64,000 nucleotides of DNA from Bacteroidales bacterium (GTDB lineage Bacteria > Bacteroidota > Bacteroidia > Bacteroidales > JAAYJT01): NCBI GenBank assembly GCA_012522795.1, contig JAAYJT010000031.1:26252-90251 (forward strand), in the 5' to 3' direction. Below, piece after piece: positions 49,401 through 56,283 of this stretch. The notes beneath the pieces were generated by a model. That model was given only the letters and a program-made list of their open reading frames with translations. It made no database searches and was not told the origin of the DNA. Made by a program: the position numbers and the translations under genes. Each line of letters starts with the position of its first letter. Position 1 is the stretch's first letter.

Positions 49401-50291
49401 ACCTTCTGTGGAGACGAACAAAAATGTGATTATACACTTGTTTTATACAGTTTGAGTTCAGGATGGCAAGGCACAGTACTGGGATTCAAGCAAAAAGGGG
49501 TAATTGTAGAAACTTTTGGTGACGACTTCGATGATGGAAGTATTAAAACCGTGGATATACCATTATGTCCGGACTTACAAACACAGATCGTAGTTAAAAA
49601 AATCGGAATTCATACAGATATTATAGGCTTTCAGGTATTTAATCCGGCAGGGCAAGAGATTTTCAAAAGGGAGCCGGGCGAACCATTTGGAAGTTCAAAT
49701 ATCTTTTATGACTTTGTTACTGAATGTGGTTCAAAACCACCAAATACATATCTCGAAGATATTACAGTTCAAAGCGGACAGATAAAATGTTTCGACGCTC
49801 CTGAAATAATCTTTATAGCCGGAAACGGAAAGTGCTTTATTGTTGAAAATCAAGCAACAGCATATCTGATTGCAGGTCAGGCAATAGTCATGTTCCCGGG
49901 AACTCATTTCAAGTTTGGATCAAACGTACATGCCTATATTGATCTGACCGGTGAACTCTGTTCCTCTCCAAAAACTATTGTAACTAACGAAGAGCTTTAT
50001 CAGAAAAAAACAGATATGCCTGATACAGGAGTTTTAAATGATTCTCATTCATTCTTTAAGTTATATCCAAATCCTACCACAGGCCAGTTTACTCTTGAAT
50101 TGAAAGAAAGCGAAGAAAGCCTACCTGTAAGGGTTGAAATATACAATATTATAGGTGAAACCGAAATGAAACTTGAATTACCTATGGCAAAACAATATGT
50201 GTTTGATCTTTCGGCTAAAAAACGCGGGATTTACATAGTAAGGGTAATTCAGGGAAAAGAGACTGGAACCGAAAAGATAATAATTCATTAA
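40401..50291 (+). CDS. Giant multidomain protein with T9SS C-terminal sorting signal
   Basis: A 3296-residue secreted protein. A signal peptide ends near residue 21 (AHAQ). An N-terminal domain (about 22-230) and a fibronectin-III-like domain (about 232-340) precede a choice-of-anchor-J/MAM-like domain (about 350-494). A BNR-associated N-terminal-type domain (about 495-650) leads to a long parallel beta-helix (about 656-1371, ending PDIGADEFDG). Alternating Fn3-like and jelly-roll-like domains follow, including an ASPM-SPD-2-Hydin-type domain (about 2280-2390) and two similar pairs at 2500-3008. The last 80 residues (FKLYPNPTTGQFTLEL to the C-terminal KIIIH) form a type A sorting domain that directs export through T9SS. 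It is probably a surface adhesin or glycan-binding protein; no catalytic motif is recognised. Confidence 0.85.
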   Translation: MKKKLTLTFAMLFCIIIAHAQVAEYFFTQQQLTYTEITGGTVLWSNTFNDQISDPISIPSFTFNKTTYTSLYISANGFITFGAAPLPNNYLPISYLSTSYTGAISAFGCNLTQADQGTPEVRYQQVGNEFVIQWKDVGRYNTSSDIISFQIRLNTSNSNISIVYGGTINPGASSSQPQVGIRGENAQDYNSRRINSNTGDWINSSKSTNVSHTMYFHSSYPATVPSPGLTFSWFPLYNPSDFTAYAIDLNKVEVNWEKNLSNNNVLLVVHTSSYFFSAPENGTSYPVGSTTPDYATVIYSGENTSFQHIDLIPGTEYYYKIWSYDAALNYSTGVTTSCYTGFAIPYLQNFENYSVTPGWQGDMSRLNLHGTAESYALTKRINSVEGGYAITPVVGPVQNNHYLSFHYRIVDYYGYPELATTLEPGNKIDIKVSTNNGTTYNTIYTIDHTNHIASTNFSNKFFDLSSFNSSFIEIKFDVTWASGDYYFDLDNVLIESGANMSYSGAIVEQPNVSMAGIGVTNNEIIRLNVITNKLNNPLSVTSINFNTTGSSNANNDIAAAKVFYTTEPVFSTATQFGATQDNPSGAFTITGNLPLLGSNNYFWLAYDIKSTATPGNVVDAQCLKFVFTSPQTEKTPTKQNPAGNRKLGNPISGIKNIPGDFGSIAAAVNALNSHFIGEGGVTFQVAAGHTEQSTSDILLTASGTETRPIIFKKHGAGTNPLVTRTDAGTVNGYSAGSRGDGIIIIQGGDYITFDAIDVKAELPGIDYGYYLRKESPTDGCKHVTIKNCNITMNKGEVRLVSGIHLSNNGPTTDQVSITSPTGTHSFITFTGNTIKNVYFGIYMKGHSTYYDNDIVIGTELSPNTIQDFGSSSSFEAHGIYIENAHNTDVGYNNINNTAGGGTEFSYNGYGISNKNSIQGAINIHHNTITLKSKKSLFYGIYNTGTGTSKIESNTINLSNTETGAPSIYFISNNPQSASSSNLYINNNIFEAGDLSSNQAIYLINNSNKYNSPSVTEIKNNQVNGSITNTGTNMSFHCYTNSYSTGSGTEYISGNIFTDISLSNSSTFWGISAQGASNSVKYINDNIISDINGQRNFYGIRQNSSSTFFIYDNTISGISSNNEFVECISSGSPNAVIHIYNNLITDITANTQSGKITGIYISGASTAYIYNNFISDLKTPSSARSDAITGAYLSSTQLNSFIGFYYNTIYFNAQSTATSFGTTGILHVANNTSTTGLLDMRNNIIVNTSEAKGNNTYTSALKRSNFYIENFSEASNNNILYAGEPGPKNVIYLYSNITFKTIDDYKAHVAPRESNSFSEDPPFVNTTIIPFDLHLKTDVPTLAEGGGQQINTPIAITVDYDGDPRSGTNPDIGADEFDGISNFLEDPVSFTALSLDSQSIKLEFELNADSDDVVIIFNSSGNFTQPEGEPITGQQLANGEVLYIGKTSPVTHSGLILNQTVHYRAFSYTGAIYSQGLSASAKTFIGDVANFEAKAIDQNKIYLSWDLNPAQNGVIIAAHTGDFSWVPTQGVVYNVGFEIPGGGKIIYKGSSQEFDHTSLTPWTQYYYICFSYDSFNHYSSVEEANDITHSTPVTSFPYIMNFDGVWNHNPLMPENWNIVDNEEGGIFTWTRAVSHYRSEPASAEGGSWGNCEDYLISPPFVLPQNEILLSWWDKTTNSNAPSKYKVLLSTTDKEISSFTTELGDYEVINTDWTKHTISLANYVGQTVYIAFYHYYSWSLLEFFVIDDIILETELPGAATLKWPFDNLKTFKHTVELAWHPPVSSFPVNGYKVFFGTSPSTMTQIYDGPNTEYEIPDLNYDNVYYWKVVPYNNAGNALNAPVWSFSTIKQNQLAESFETQLFPPAGWDYNENIFPYANWKIAVLRMHGLFSAGIETFGLDAKLQTPMLSIENGSTLSFFACTYTSRYGTIQVYYSLNKETWYPVGSEIVIQPGAWAQYDLDLSSLQGDDCYLGIVAYPGESSTNQIFIDHIIGPEIKMALPHAATRPKPENNATWIDLSPSLSWFPGKTGGIPSGYKVYVGTNGGGTQTPDNLINGTLVSSMFFDLPSLLASTQYYWQIIPTNSIGDAVNCPIWSFETLEPNSVRIGFGNDVSWGLPIEPLSGYSFSQTIYTQQEINISNKWINKIYYQWHGEQEAINSKDWVIYMGHTNKNRFNNGNSWVPVEEMIKVFDGVVILPQTPQWIEIVLDLPFKYNNVDNLAIAVGETTPFWDEEGWFLGTETADIYRSLSDGDYLKAIDPYDLGEGYPLAIIPNTGLKFTSTSPPPILNIDKNMIDFNMVKVRTTSGHETIVLQNTGGGVLKINSIEITGVDNTHFSIINTPSLPASLNTYQNLNIKVAFNPNTKGEKNAKIKIQTDQPLNFTYYIDLTGIGKAIDDPQLFTAEPAGFNEISLDWIKNHDGNDVIIAFNDNENIGELTEEQSYSVNQTLTGGGTVLYKGNLTTFEHNNLAQFTSYFYKIWSVNQYNNYSDGLMVSASTFCNTVFDLPIFEDFEDTYVGSLPICWRKIIDSNNPECNHHVSVYNNDSYSDLVLMFHNDYEDDLNLYLIMPKLNADIRHLMVSFDYNFQARDLNIEGLTIGVISDPEDPNTFAPLHFCGGASGSYWDWEKIIYYFHDYDGDAEYIAFRAHFHYSSMHYIYVDNILIDFIPACIPPRNPEVINTAKTTATVDWEEGFNENKWDIKYGVIGFDPETHGTLVTGITSKLYVITSLIPGTEYEFYVRANCNQDEQSDWVGPVPFATKCNAVESPVIEDFETTPDWRLPMCWSVLGDDMSGYYIDNDPTASGSYLVLYSYGLYSEAALISPQLTDNIAELYISFYASHDSYYPQTLSIGIMDDPTNINTFQEIEEFTISNDWEQYSYDFYQNGTNKYIAFKVEGYRSVNIDDIIIDKRTNCQQPTMFRLNNASSYTAEFTWHTIGIETLWEIKYGSPGFNPDTGGTLLGNITSKPYTIQNLNPSTDYNAYIRSVCNETTVSAWTGPLAFTTFCGDEQKCDYTLVLYSLSSGWQGTVLGFKQKGVIVETFGDDFDDGSIKTVDIPLCPDLQTQIVVKKIGIHTDIIGFQVFNPAGQEIFKREPGEPFGSSNIFYDFVTECGSKPPNTYLEDITVQSGQIKCFDAPEIIFIAGNGKCFIVENQATAYLIAGQAIVMFPGTHFKFGSNVHAYIDLTGELCSSPKTIVTNEELYQKKTDMPDTGVLNDSHSFFKLYPNPTTGQFTLELKESEESLPVRVEIYNIIGETEMKLELPMAKQYVFDLSAKKRGIYIVRVIQGKETGTEKIIIH

Positions 50292-50301
50292 CCGCATCCT
50301 A

Positions 50302-50336
50302 CCCCGGCGGAAAATTGAAAACTGCCGGGGTTTTTT
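50302..50336 (+). terminator. Intrinsic terminator of the giant protein gene
   Basis: Perfect GC-rich stem CCCCGGC/GCCGGGG (50302-50308 and 50324-50330) followed by six T residues at 50331-50336, beginning 10 bases after the stop codon. Confidence 0.92.
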
Positions 50337-50424
50337 AAAATCTGTATATCATTACTTACCTGGTAAAACCGTCTTTGTTTAAATGATTGATGTGTAATTG
50401 CAGTACATCTTGCTGGTTACTGAG

Positions 50425-52812
50425 CTACAATATTTCTCCTGTCAGGATTTCAAAACTGTATGGGGGCATCACAATTTCAATTGTTTTCTTCGACTGCCAT
50501 AAATTTTTTCCAAACTTTTTATGAAAAACCACATCTTCGTATCCTTCAGGGATATCAAATCTCACAGTACCTGATTCACTATCCTTATTGAAAATAACTA
50601 TTGTGATCTCCTTAAAATATCTCCTGGCATAAACCCATACTTTATTATCAATTTTAAGGGTATGAAAGCTTCCGTAGATCAGTGAAAGCTGTTCCTGTCT
50701 GAGTTTACACAATCGTGAAACTATATATTTTGTTGTTTTCTCTTTTGAATTCAGTTCATCAAAATACATCATTCTTCGTGAATCAGGATCGCCACCGCCC
50801 GGAATTCCAATTTCATCACCATAATAAATAACAGGTACACCCGGTATAGTCATGATAAATGCAGTAAGCATGCTCAGCTTGTTATATCCGGCTTGATTCT
50901 TGACTCTTATATTTCGGTTCCAGCCGGCTTCAGTACTTTCTTCATTAAAACGCAACGATCCGCTGGCAAGTGATATAAAACGAGGCAAATCATGATTTCC
51001 GGTAATATTTCCCATAAGATGATTTGTGCCATAATATGCAAATGTTTCAATCAACGATTGATTCAGATGTATAAAACTCTCGTTATCAATAGCAAAAACA
51101 CTTCTTGCATCAAAATAAAGATTAAAATCAAACTGTCCGTCAAGCATTCCTGAACCAACATAACTGCCTATAAGTTCACGGCTGCCAAATGTTTCACCAA
51201 TCTGATAAAGCCTTTTACCTTTAGGAAGTATAACATCTGTTTTAAGTTTACGGGTCAATGTACGCCAATACTGTTCAGGAATATGTTTGGTGGCATCGTG
51301 TCTGAATCCGTCAAGATCATATTCTTTTATCCAGAAAATTGCCGAGTCAGCAAGTGTTTCAGCTACCACAGGTTTTGTAAAATCCAGTGTTGGCAAAAAG
51401 GTGTCAAACCAGGTTGTAAGGCGCTGGTCGTCCCACAACCTGATATTCTTGCTTCCATCAGGTAAAAGCAGTGGTGTAGCCCAATCAGGATTATTTTTTA
51501 TCAGCGGGTTATTTTCATGTACATGGTGCGAAACATAATCAAGCAGCACATTTATTCCACGATCATGAGCTTCCTTAACCATTTCGTGCATCTCATCTGA
51601 GGTTCCGTAACGACTATCAACTGTTGTAAGTGTTATTGGCCAATACCCATGATAAGCGCTGTACTTTCTCTTTGGTTCAGGATATTCAACATAAGCTTCA
51701 TAAGGATTTTGTGTAACAGGCGACAACCATATAGCATTCACTCCCAGATCGGTAAAATACCCGTCTTTCAACTTTTGTGTTATTCCCGCCAGGTCTCCGC
51801 CCTTATAATTAGCCGGTGGCAATACTTCAGGATCAATCACGGGTTTATCATTATCGTGATTACCATTATTGAAGCGGTCAATCATAAGAAAATACAATAT
51901 TGATGCTTCATAATCCTCCCTATCAAGTTGGGCAGCATCTGTAAGAACCTGTCTTCTATGCAAGGGGATAAGAAGATTATTTGAAACTCCATTATTATTG
52001 TATGACCACAATCTGATGTAAGACCTTTCAAAATTTTCAGCTTCTTTAGGTATTGTTATGTTCAGCTTTTTATTCCTTCGTATTACATAACGAACCGGAA
52101 GACGATGGTTTTGCCAGAAAATATAAATTTTCTCAGGACAATTTTTTAATCCCACCTTTATTTTATCATCTTCTGCACTCAGTGTATATAATCTGGGAGT
52201 ATCTTTAAATTCAATATTTCCGACTGTGAGCAATGAATTGAATCCCCCTATGTTATTATCCACAAGCGCATCGTTATAAGGATCCGGAATTTCTTTACCA
52301 TCAAGGCTTAGCTGATACTGATACCGTCCAGGATTCAGTTCAAGTTCGGTTTGCCAGACTCCGTCTTTAAAAGTCAATGGGGTTGAATTGCGATCCCAGT
52401 TATTCATTTGCCCAATAAGAAAAACCGTTTTATAAACTGAATTCCTTGGGTTAAAAACAAAAGTGAATTTTTCCTTGCTTGATTTTTCAAGAAGCAATGA
52501 ATATTTATAACCTTCAACCCATACCATCATTTCAGAAAGAATAGGAAAAGCATCGGTTTGGGCAGTTATAACAAGTTCACCATTTTCTTTATCCAGATGA
52601 AATGAAAATGCATCGTCTCCTGAAATCGAATCAATGAGTGAAGGATCAATAAAATAATCCTGCAACTTCAACACCGATTGCGAACCACTAAGTTTCACAA
52701 GTGTTGCCAGCCCCGGTATCTGGCTTTGAGCCGGAAAATGATTTCCGTGTTTTGTGGTGCAAGCTGAAAGAGTAAGCAAAAAAGCAATGATCAGATAAAA
52801 AGTATTTTTCAT
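50425..52812 (-). CDS. GH13 alpha-amylase-family lipoprotein
   Basis: A 795-residue alpha-glucan hydrolase. A lipobox ends at C18 (LTLSAC), so it is exported and membrane-anchored. The N-terminal third has immunoglobulin-like domains, including a CBM48/E-set-like one with VFLIGQMNNWDRNSTPL (about 135-195). The GH13 barrel carries nucleophile D506 (GFRHDATKHI), acid/base E540 (QIGETFGS) and D608 (GNHDLPRF). The late GVPVIYYGDEIGIPGGGDPDSRR and the beta-rich C-terminal domain also fit. Neopullulanase or cyclomaltodextrinase-type activity on maltodextrins is likely; the exact specificity is uncertain. It belongs by function with malQ and the SLC45-type transporter about 4 kb upstream, but has its own strong promoter. 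Confidence 0.9.
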   Translation of the reverse strand: MKNTFYLIIAFLLTLSACTTKHGNHFPAQSQIPGLATLVKLSGSQSVLKLQDYFIDPSLIDSISGDDAFSFHLDKENGELVITAQTDAFPILSEMMVWVEGYKYSLLLEKSSKEKFTFVFNPRNSVYKTVFLIGQMNNWDRNSTPLTFKDGVWQTELELNPGRYQYQLSLDGKEIPDPYNDALVDNNIGGFNSLLTVGNIEFKDTPRLYTLSAEDDKIKVGLKNCPEKIYIFWQNHRLPVRYVIRRNKKLNITIPKEAENFERSYIRLWSYNNNGVSNNLLIPLHRRQVLTDAAQLDREDYEASILYFLMIDRFNNGNHDNDKPVIDPEVLPPANYKGGDLAGITQKLKDGYFTDLGVNAIWLSPVTQNPYEAYVEYPEPKRKYSAYHGYWPITLTTVDSRYGTSDEMHEMVKEAHDRGINVLLDYVSHHVHENNPLIKNNPDWATPLLLPDGSKNIRLWDDQRLTTWFDTFLPTLDFTKPVVAETLADSAIFWIKEYDLDGFRHDATKHIPEQYWRTLTRKLKTDVILPKGKRLYQIGETFGSRELIGSYVGSGMLDGQFDFNLYFDARSVFAIDNESFIHLNQSLIETFAYYGTNHLMGNITGNHDLPRFISLASGSLRFNEESTEAGWNRNIRVKNQAGYNKLSMLTAFIMTIPGVPVIYYGDEIGIPGGGDPDSRRMMYFDELNSKEKTTKYIVSRLCKLRQEQLSLIYGSFHTLKIDNKVWVYARRYFKEITIVIFNKDSESGTVRFDIPEGYEDVVFHKKFGKNLWQSKKTIEIVMPPYSFEILTGEIL

Positions 52813-52835
52813 TTTCTCGTTTGATATTTCTTTTT

Positions 52836-52865
52836 CAAAATTATAAAAATTTCAATTCACACAAA
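52836..52865 (-). promoter_or_regulatory. Strong Bacteroidetes-type promoter of the GH13 gene
   Basis: Minus-strand TTTG (52862-52865), an 18-base spacer and TAATTTTG (52836-52843): both elements match fully. The predicted leader is under 20 bases. Confidence 0.65.
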
Positions 52866-52934
52866 GAACAAAGCTTCACAGGCATAAAGTAACTAAAAGC
52901 GCAAAGGGTCGTTCTTCCACTTCCTGTCATGAAG

Positions 52935-53651
52935 TCAGGGTTTCTGCATAGCTGTCTTTCTCATTTCCTCAGGCATTTTTTCAATTGCATATCTAAGGGC
53001 AGTTCTTGGCATATGCGCCTTATTGCTCACAACATAGTCAAATATCTCCTTTTGAAAAGCCATACTTGCCGATTTTAACAACCAGCCATAACCCTTTTGT
53101 ACCAGATCATCCTTGTCAGTTAACAAAATACTGGCAATCTCAAAAACTTCATTCAGAAATTTTCCATTTCGCGCCGGAATAATAAGCGATACAGCAGCAG
53201 ACCTCCTCATCCAGCGGTTCGGGGAATAAGTCCATTTGATCAGTTCCTTTACCTTGTCAGGATACATTTCGAGCAATGTTCCAACTGTATGATTACAAAA
53301 AGTATCACAAGAAGCCCAGTTATTTACATATTTTTCAATCCATTTTTCGAAAACATAAAAATCATCCGTTTCATATTTGTCTCTCACAACATATGACCAG
53401 TTACACGCTACGAATGATTCTTCAAGGCATCCTGATTGCCATAGAATTTCACAAACCTCAAAAATCTCATTTTTTGTAAGACCATCGTAACTGCTAAAAT
53501 GCTTTTTTGCAATTTTGTTGGTAACAGGCACTTTTACACCATAATTCCTTATCTTTTCCTTAAAAAAGTTTTGGCTGGTAGCAAGTGTTTTCTTGTCAAT
53601 ATTATTCCGTAGTTCATCGCGGATTGATCTTACAATTTCAGAAGCCTGCAT
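52935..53651 (-). CDS. DNA alkylation repair protein (AlkD-like HEAT repeats)
   Basis: A 238-residue all-helical protein of the AlkC/AlkD-type DNA glycosylase family, which excises N3/N7-alkylated purines. The conserved segment NNWASCDTFCNH (about 109-120) carries the W...D pair equivalent to the AlkD catalytic region, and SPNRWMRRSAAVSLIIPARNG (about 143-163) and DLVQKGYGWLLKSAS (about 182-196) are typical HEAT repeats. The length fits the family. It lies between the protease and the GH13 gene on the same strand, with no obvious functional link to them. Confidence 0.88.
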   Translation of the reverse strand: MQASEIVRSIRDELRNNIDKKTLATSQNFFKEKIRNYGVKVPVTNKIAKKHFSSYDGLTKNEIFEVCEILWQSGCLEESFVACNWSYVVRDKYETDDFYVFEKWIEKYVNNWASCDTFCNHTVGTLLEMYPDKVKELIKWTYSPNRWMRRSAAVSLIIPARNGKFLNEVFEIASILLTDKDDLVQKGYGWLLKSASMAFQKEIFDYVVSNKAHMPRTALRYAIEKMPEEMRKTAMQKP

Positions 53652-53730
53652 TTCAAGATAACTTTAATTTTAATAAATAGTTGATATTGAATGTATAATA
53701 TTCTTGCATACTTACCTGTACAGCACATAA

Positions 53731-55002
53731 TTAAATCATCCGTTTAAGTCTGAAAGACACTTTAAGCCTTTGGTTCTCACGCTTTATCACCAGGTTTACC
53801 TTATTACCGGCTCTGGAGCGCAATATGCCATTAATCTCAGTAAGGTTGAGTTCATAATCATATTTACCGTTTACTGCCTGAAATTCATCACCCCTGCAAA
53901 TCCCTGCCAGATGCGCCGGTGAGCCGTCCACTACATTTACGACCACAAAACGGTCACTATTTATTCCTTCGGCTATCAGGTCAATTCCGCTCATATTGAA
54001 CTCAAATGGATAGTTGTAGTGAATGTTTTTTCTCAAGTATAGTTTATTGGCATTATAATCGAATATTGCTGTAAAACGACTTAGTAAATCACCTCCAATT
54101 GAACCGTTACGGCCTGTTATCAAAGCAGTTTCCTTATCTGAATAATCTTCAGTAAATGAGGTAAGCACATCTTTAAACTCAAAATTTTCAAACGTTAGTT
54201 TCTTAATCCTTCCAAGATTGCCGGTAAGTTCACCACCGAGTCCCCAACCTATAACAGTATGTATATTGCTGTCAGGCAGTAAAATATTGTCATCAGTATC
54301 AGTTTCAAGCAACAAGCCATGGCTTGCACCTGAATCAATAAGTAATTTTGGGATTAGAACAGAATCGTTAAGCTGTGTAATATTTACAGTAATATAGGGT
54401 CTACCCTGCTCAATAGTAAAGGGAACTTCAGCAAATTTTCTTCCGGGTTTGAATACCTCAGGGTCATACACAGTAACAACTTCGTTGATATAGTCAATTT
54501 TTATCACAAAGTGGTTGAAAAACTCATATCCAATGATTCCATGAACATTGGTACCCAAATGGCTGCGCAACTCAAGGTAATCCTCTTCCAGCACTATAAG
54601 CGACTGACCATGTCCCTCAATACCCGGCATATTCAAAGAAATATTACCTGCAAGATAGGCATTCAGTTCCCTGATATGCCCCACACCCGAAATAGTCACT
54701 ACTTTATCGTACGAGATATTTACCAGATCGCTGATAGTACGATCGGTTAAAATTGTGGTTCTGACCCCTGTATCAAGTATAAAATTCAGAGGTAAAGCAT
54801 TGTTTAATGTAACTGGTATAATTATCAGATTATTTATCTTCTTAAACGAAAATGTTGTTCTGCCACTACTGTTGGTTATTTTAAATCCAATAGTCTGGGC
54901 TGAAGCAGGATGTAAAAACAGGATAAAAATAAATATTAGTACTGTTTTCAGAAGCCTGAGCCTGGTATGATACACAAAAAATGTCTGTATCATGCCTTTC
55001 AT
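53731..55002 (-). CDS. Retropepsin-like aspartyl protease with C-terminal PDZ domain
   Basis: A 423-residue secreted protein with a signal peptide (about 14-36, ending HPASAQ). Two aspartyl-protease halves are visible: FILDTGVRTTILTD (about 75-88) and PKLLIDSGASHGLLLETD (about 220-237), each with the D-T/S-G motif, which is how this single-chain bacterial family forms its active site. A PDZ-like domain closes the protein (PAHLAGICRGDEFQAVNG and LRSRAGNKVNLVIKREN, about 360-420). The substrate is unknown. The family is common in Bacteroidetes and is annotated as an aspartyl protease with a PDZ domain. The neighbouring genes do not suggest a pathway. Confidence 0.85.
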   Translation of the reverse strand: MKGMIQTFFVYHTRLRLLKTVLIFIFILFLHPASAQTIGFKITNSSGRTTFSFKKINNLIIIPVTLNNALPLNFILDTGVRTTILTDRTISDLVNISYDKVVTISGVGHIRELNAYLAGNISLNMPGIEGHGQSLIVLEEDYLELRSHLGTNVHGIIGYEFFNHFVIKIDYINEVVTVYDPEVFKPGRKFAEVPFTIEQGRPYITVNITQLNDSVLIPKLLIDSGASHGLLLETDTDDNILLPDSNIHTVIGWGLGGELTGNLGRIKKLTFENFEFKDVLTSFTEDYSDKETALITGRNGSIGGDLLSRFTAIFDYNANKLYLRKNIHYNYPFEFNMSGIDLIAEGINSDRFVVVNVVDGSPAHLAGICRGDEFQAVNGKYDYELNLTEINGILRSRAGNKVNLVIKRENQRLKVSFRLKRMI

Positions 55003-55102
55003 AATTTCATTTCATAAAGGAATAACAATTTCTTTTACAATTATTCATGATCAACTGATCCACTGATATTTATCTTTACCTGTGATCAATAGTGACCTCA
55101 AT

Positions 55103-56206
55103 TTATACATCGCCGCAACCGGTATCAGCCCATGTTTTCATGAACTGAAGTAATTGCTTTTTATCAGGCGAATATCCGTTTCTCACATAATACCCTGAAG
55201 TGCTCACACCAGTAGCACAACATTCTGATGGTTTTAAATTACACATCCATGCATGACTAAAACCGGCATTAAAATTGTCGCCAGCGCCTGTAGTCAGTTT
55301 GGGTGATGGTGTATAAGGTCCCTTTATCCATGCTGATTCGTCCTTTGTTGCAACAGCAGCACCATCAACCGGATGGATAACAACGGCAGCAAGATTTAAT
55401 CTTGACCTGATTTTTTCTGCGCGCTTAACTACTTCATCTTCAATAATTCCAAGCACCGATGCAATAATTGACGACTCATTCAGATTCATACTCAAAATCA
55501 CATTTGTATGCATGTGTGTTAAAATTTCGAGTACTTCTGCAATATCCTCACTGGTTCGCTTGGCAGGGTCAGCAAGATCAATGAAAAGGTCGGGCTTGGT
55601 TTTCATATTTTGGAATATTGATGCAAAACCGAGCAGGACAGTGTTGAGTTTGCCCAACATAGTCCAGTTATTGCAAGCTATAAGACGTGTTTTTTGCAAC
55701 AGTTGCTCCAGTTCTGCCTGCGAAATAAAAGACAGGAGTTTGCCCCAGCTTACATCTTCGAGTTTATTCATTTTACCAAGCATCAGTTTACCGTCAAGGA
55801 ACTCAAGAGCATCAGTATGAGCCGGTTCAACCATTGAAATAACACGTTCGCATTTATCAGTAAAATCGCGAAAAACCGGATGCACTTCTCCTTCACCCAA
55901 AGCACCCATATACACCATTTTATGACCCTGTGCCAAAAGCATATTGGCATAAATAGGACCGTTGCCTCCAAGTTTTATCTGCATTGGTACCAACTCAATA
56001 TTCCCGCTTAATCCCGAATATGAAGCAATACGTTTTGAGAAAGCTTCAATTGTTTCTATTCTGTTAAAATGCTGGCTATCTTCCCGTTTGTCAACTACGT
56101 GAATGATCTCGTCAACAAACCCGTCAAAACCAGCCATTACATGAAAATTCTCAACCTGAACTGTAAGTTTTTCGCATGCTGATTTTACGATATCAATCTG
56201 ATCCAT
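55103..56206 (-). CDS. PfkB-family carbohydrate kinase
   Basis: A 367-residue ribokinase-fold enzyme. It shows GFDGFVDEIIHVV near the N-terminus, the sugar-binding GGNGPIYANMLLAQGHKMVYMG (about 74-95) and the ATP-site signature KLTTGAGDNFNAGFSHA (about 306-322) with the catalytic aspartate. The exact sugar cannot be told from the sequence. It lies 77 bp after malQ, downstream of a maltose-type transporter gene, so it may phosphorylate a hexose released from alpha-glucans. That link is inferred from position only. Confidence 0.82.
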   Translation of the reverse strand: MDQIDIVKSACEKLTVQVENFHVMAGFDGFVDEIIHVVDKREDSQHFNRIETIEAFSKRIASYSGLSGNIELVPMQIKLGGNGPIYANMLLAQGHKMVYMGALGEGEVHPVFRDFTDKCERVISMVEPAHTDALEFLDGKLMLGKMNKLEDVSWGKLLSFISQAELEQLLQKTRLIACNNWTMLGKLNTVLLGFASIFQNMKTKPDLFIDLADPAKRTSEDIAEVLEILTHMHTNVILSMNLNESSIIASVLGIIEDEVVKRAEKIRSRLNLAAVVIHPVDGAAVATKDESAWIKGPYTPSPKLTTGAGDNFNAGFSHAWMCNLKPSECCATGVSTSGYYVRNGYSPDKKQLLQFMKTWADTGCGDV

Positions 56207-56283
56207 AAACTTATAATATTATTGTTAATTAATTGTGTTGTCTTTCTAACGATATTAAGTGAGGCTGTATTTTAAACTCAATA

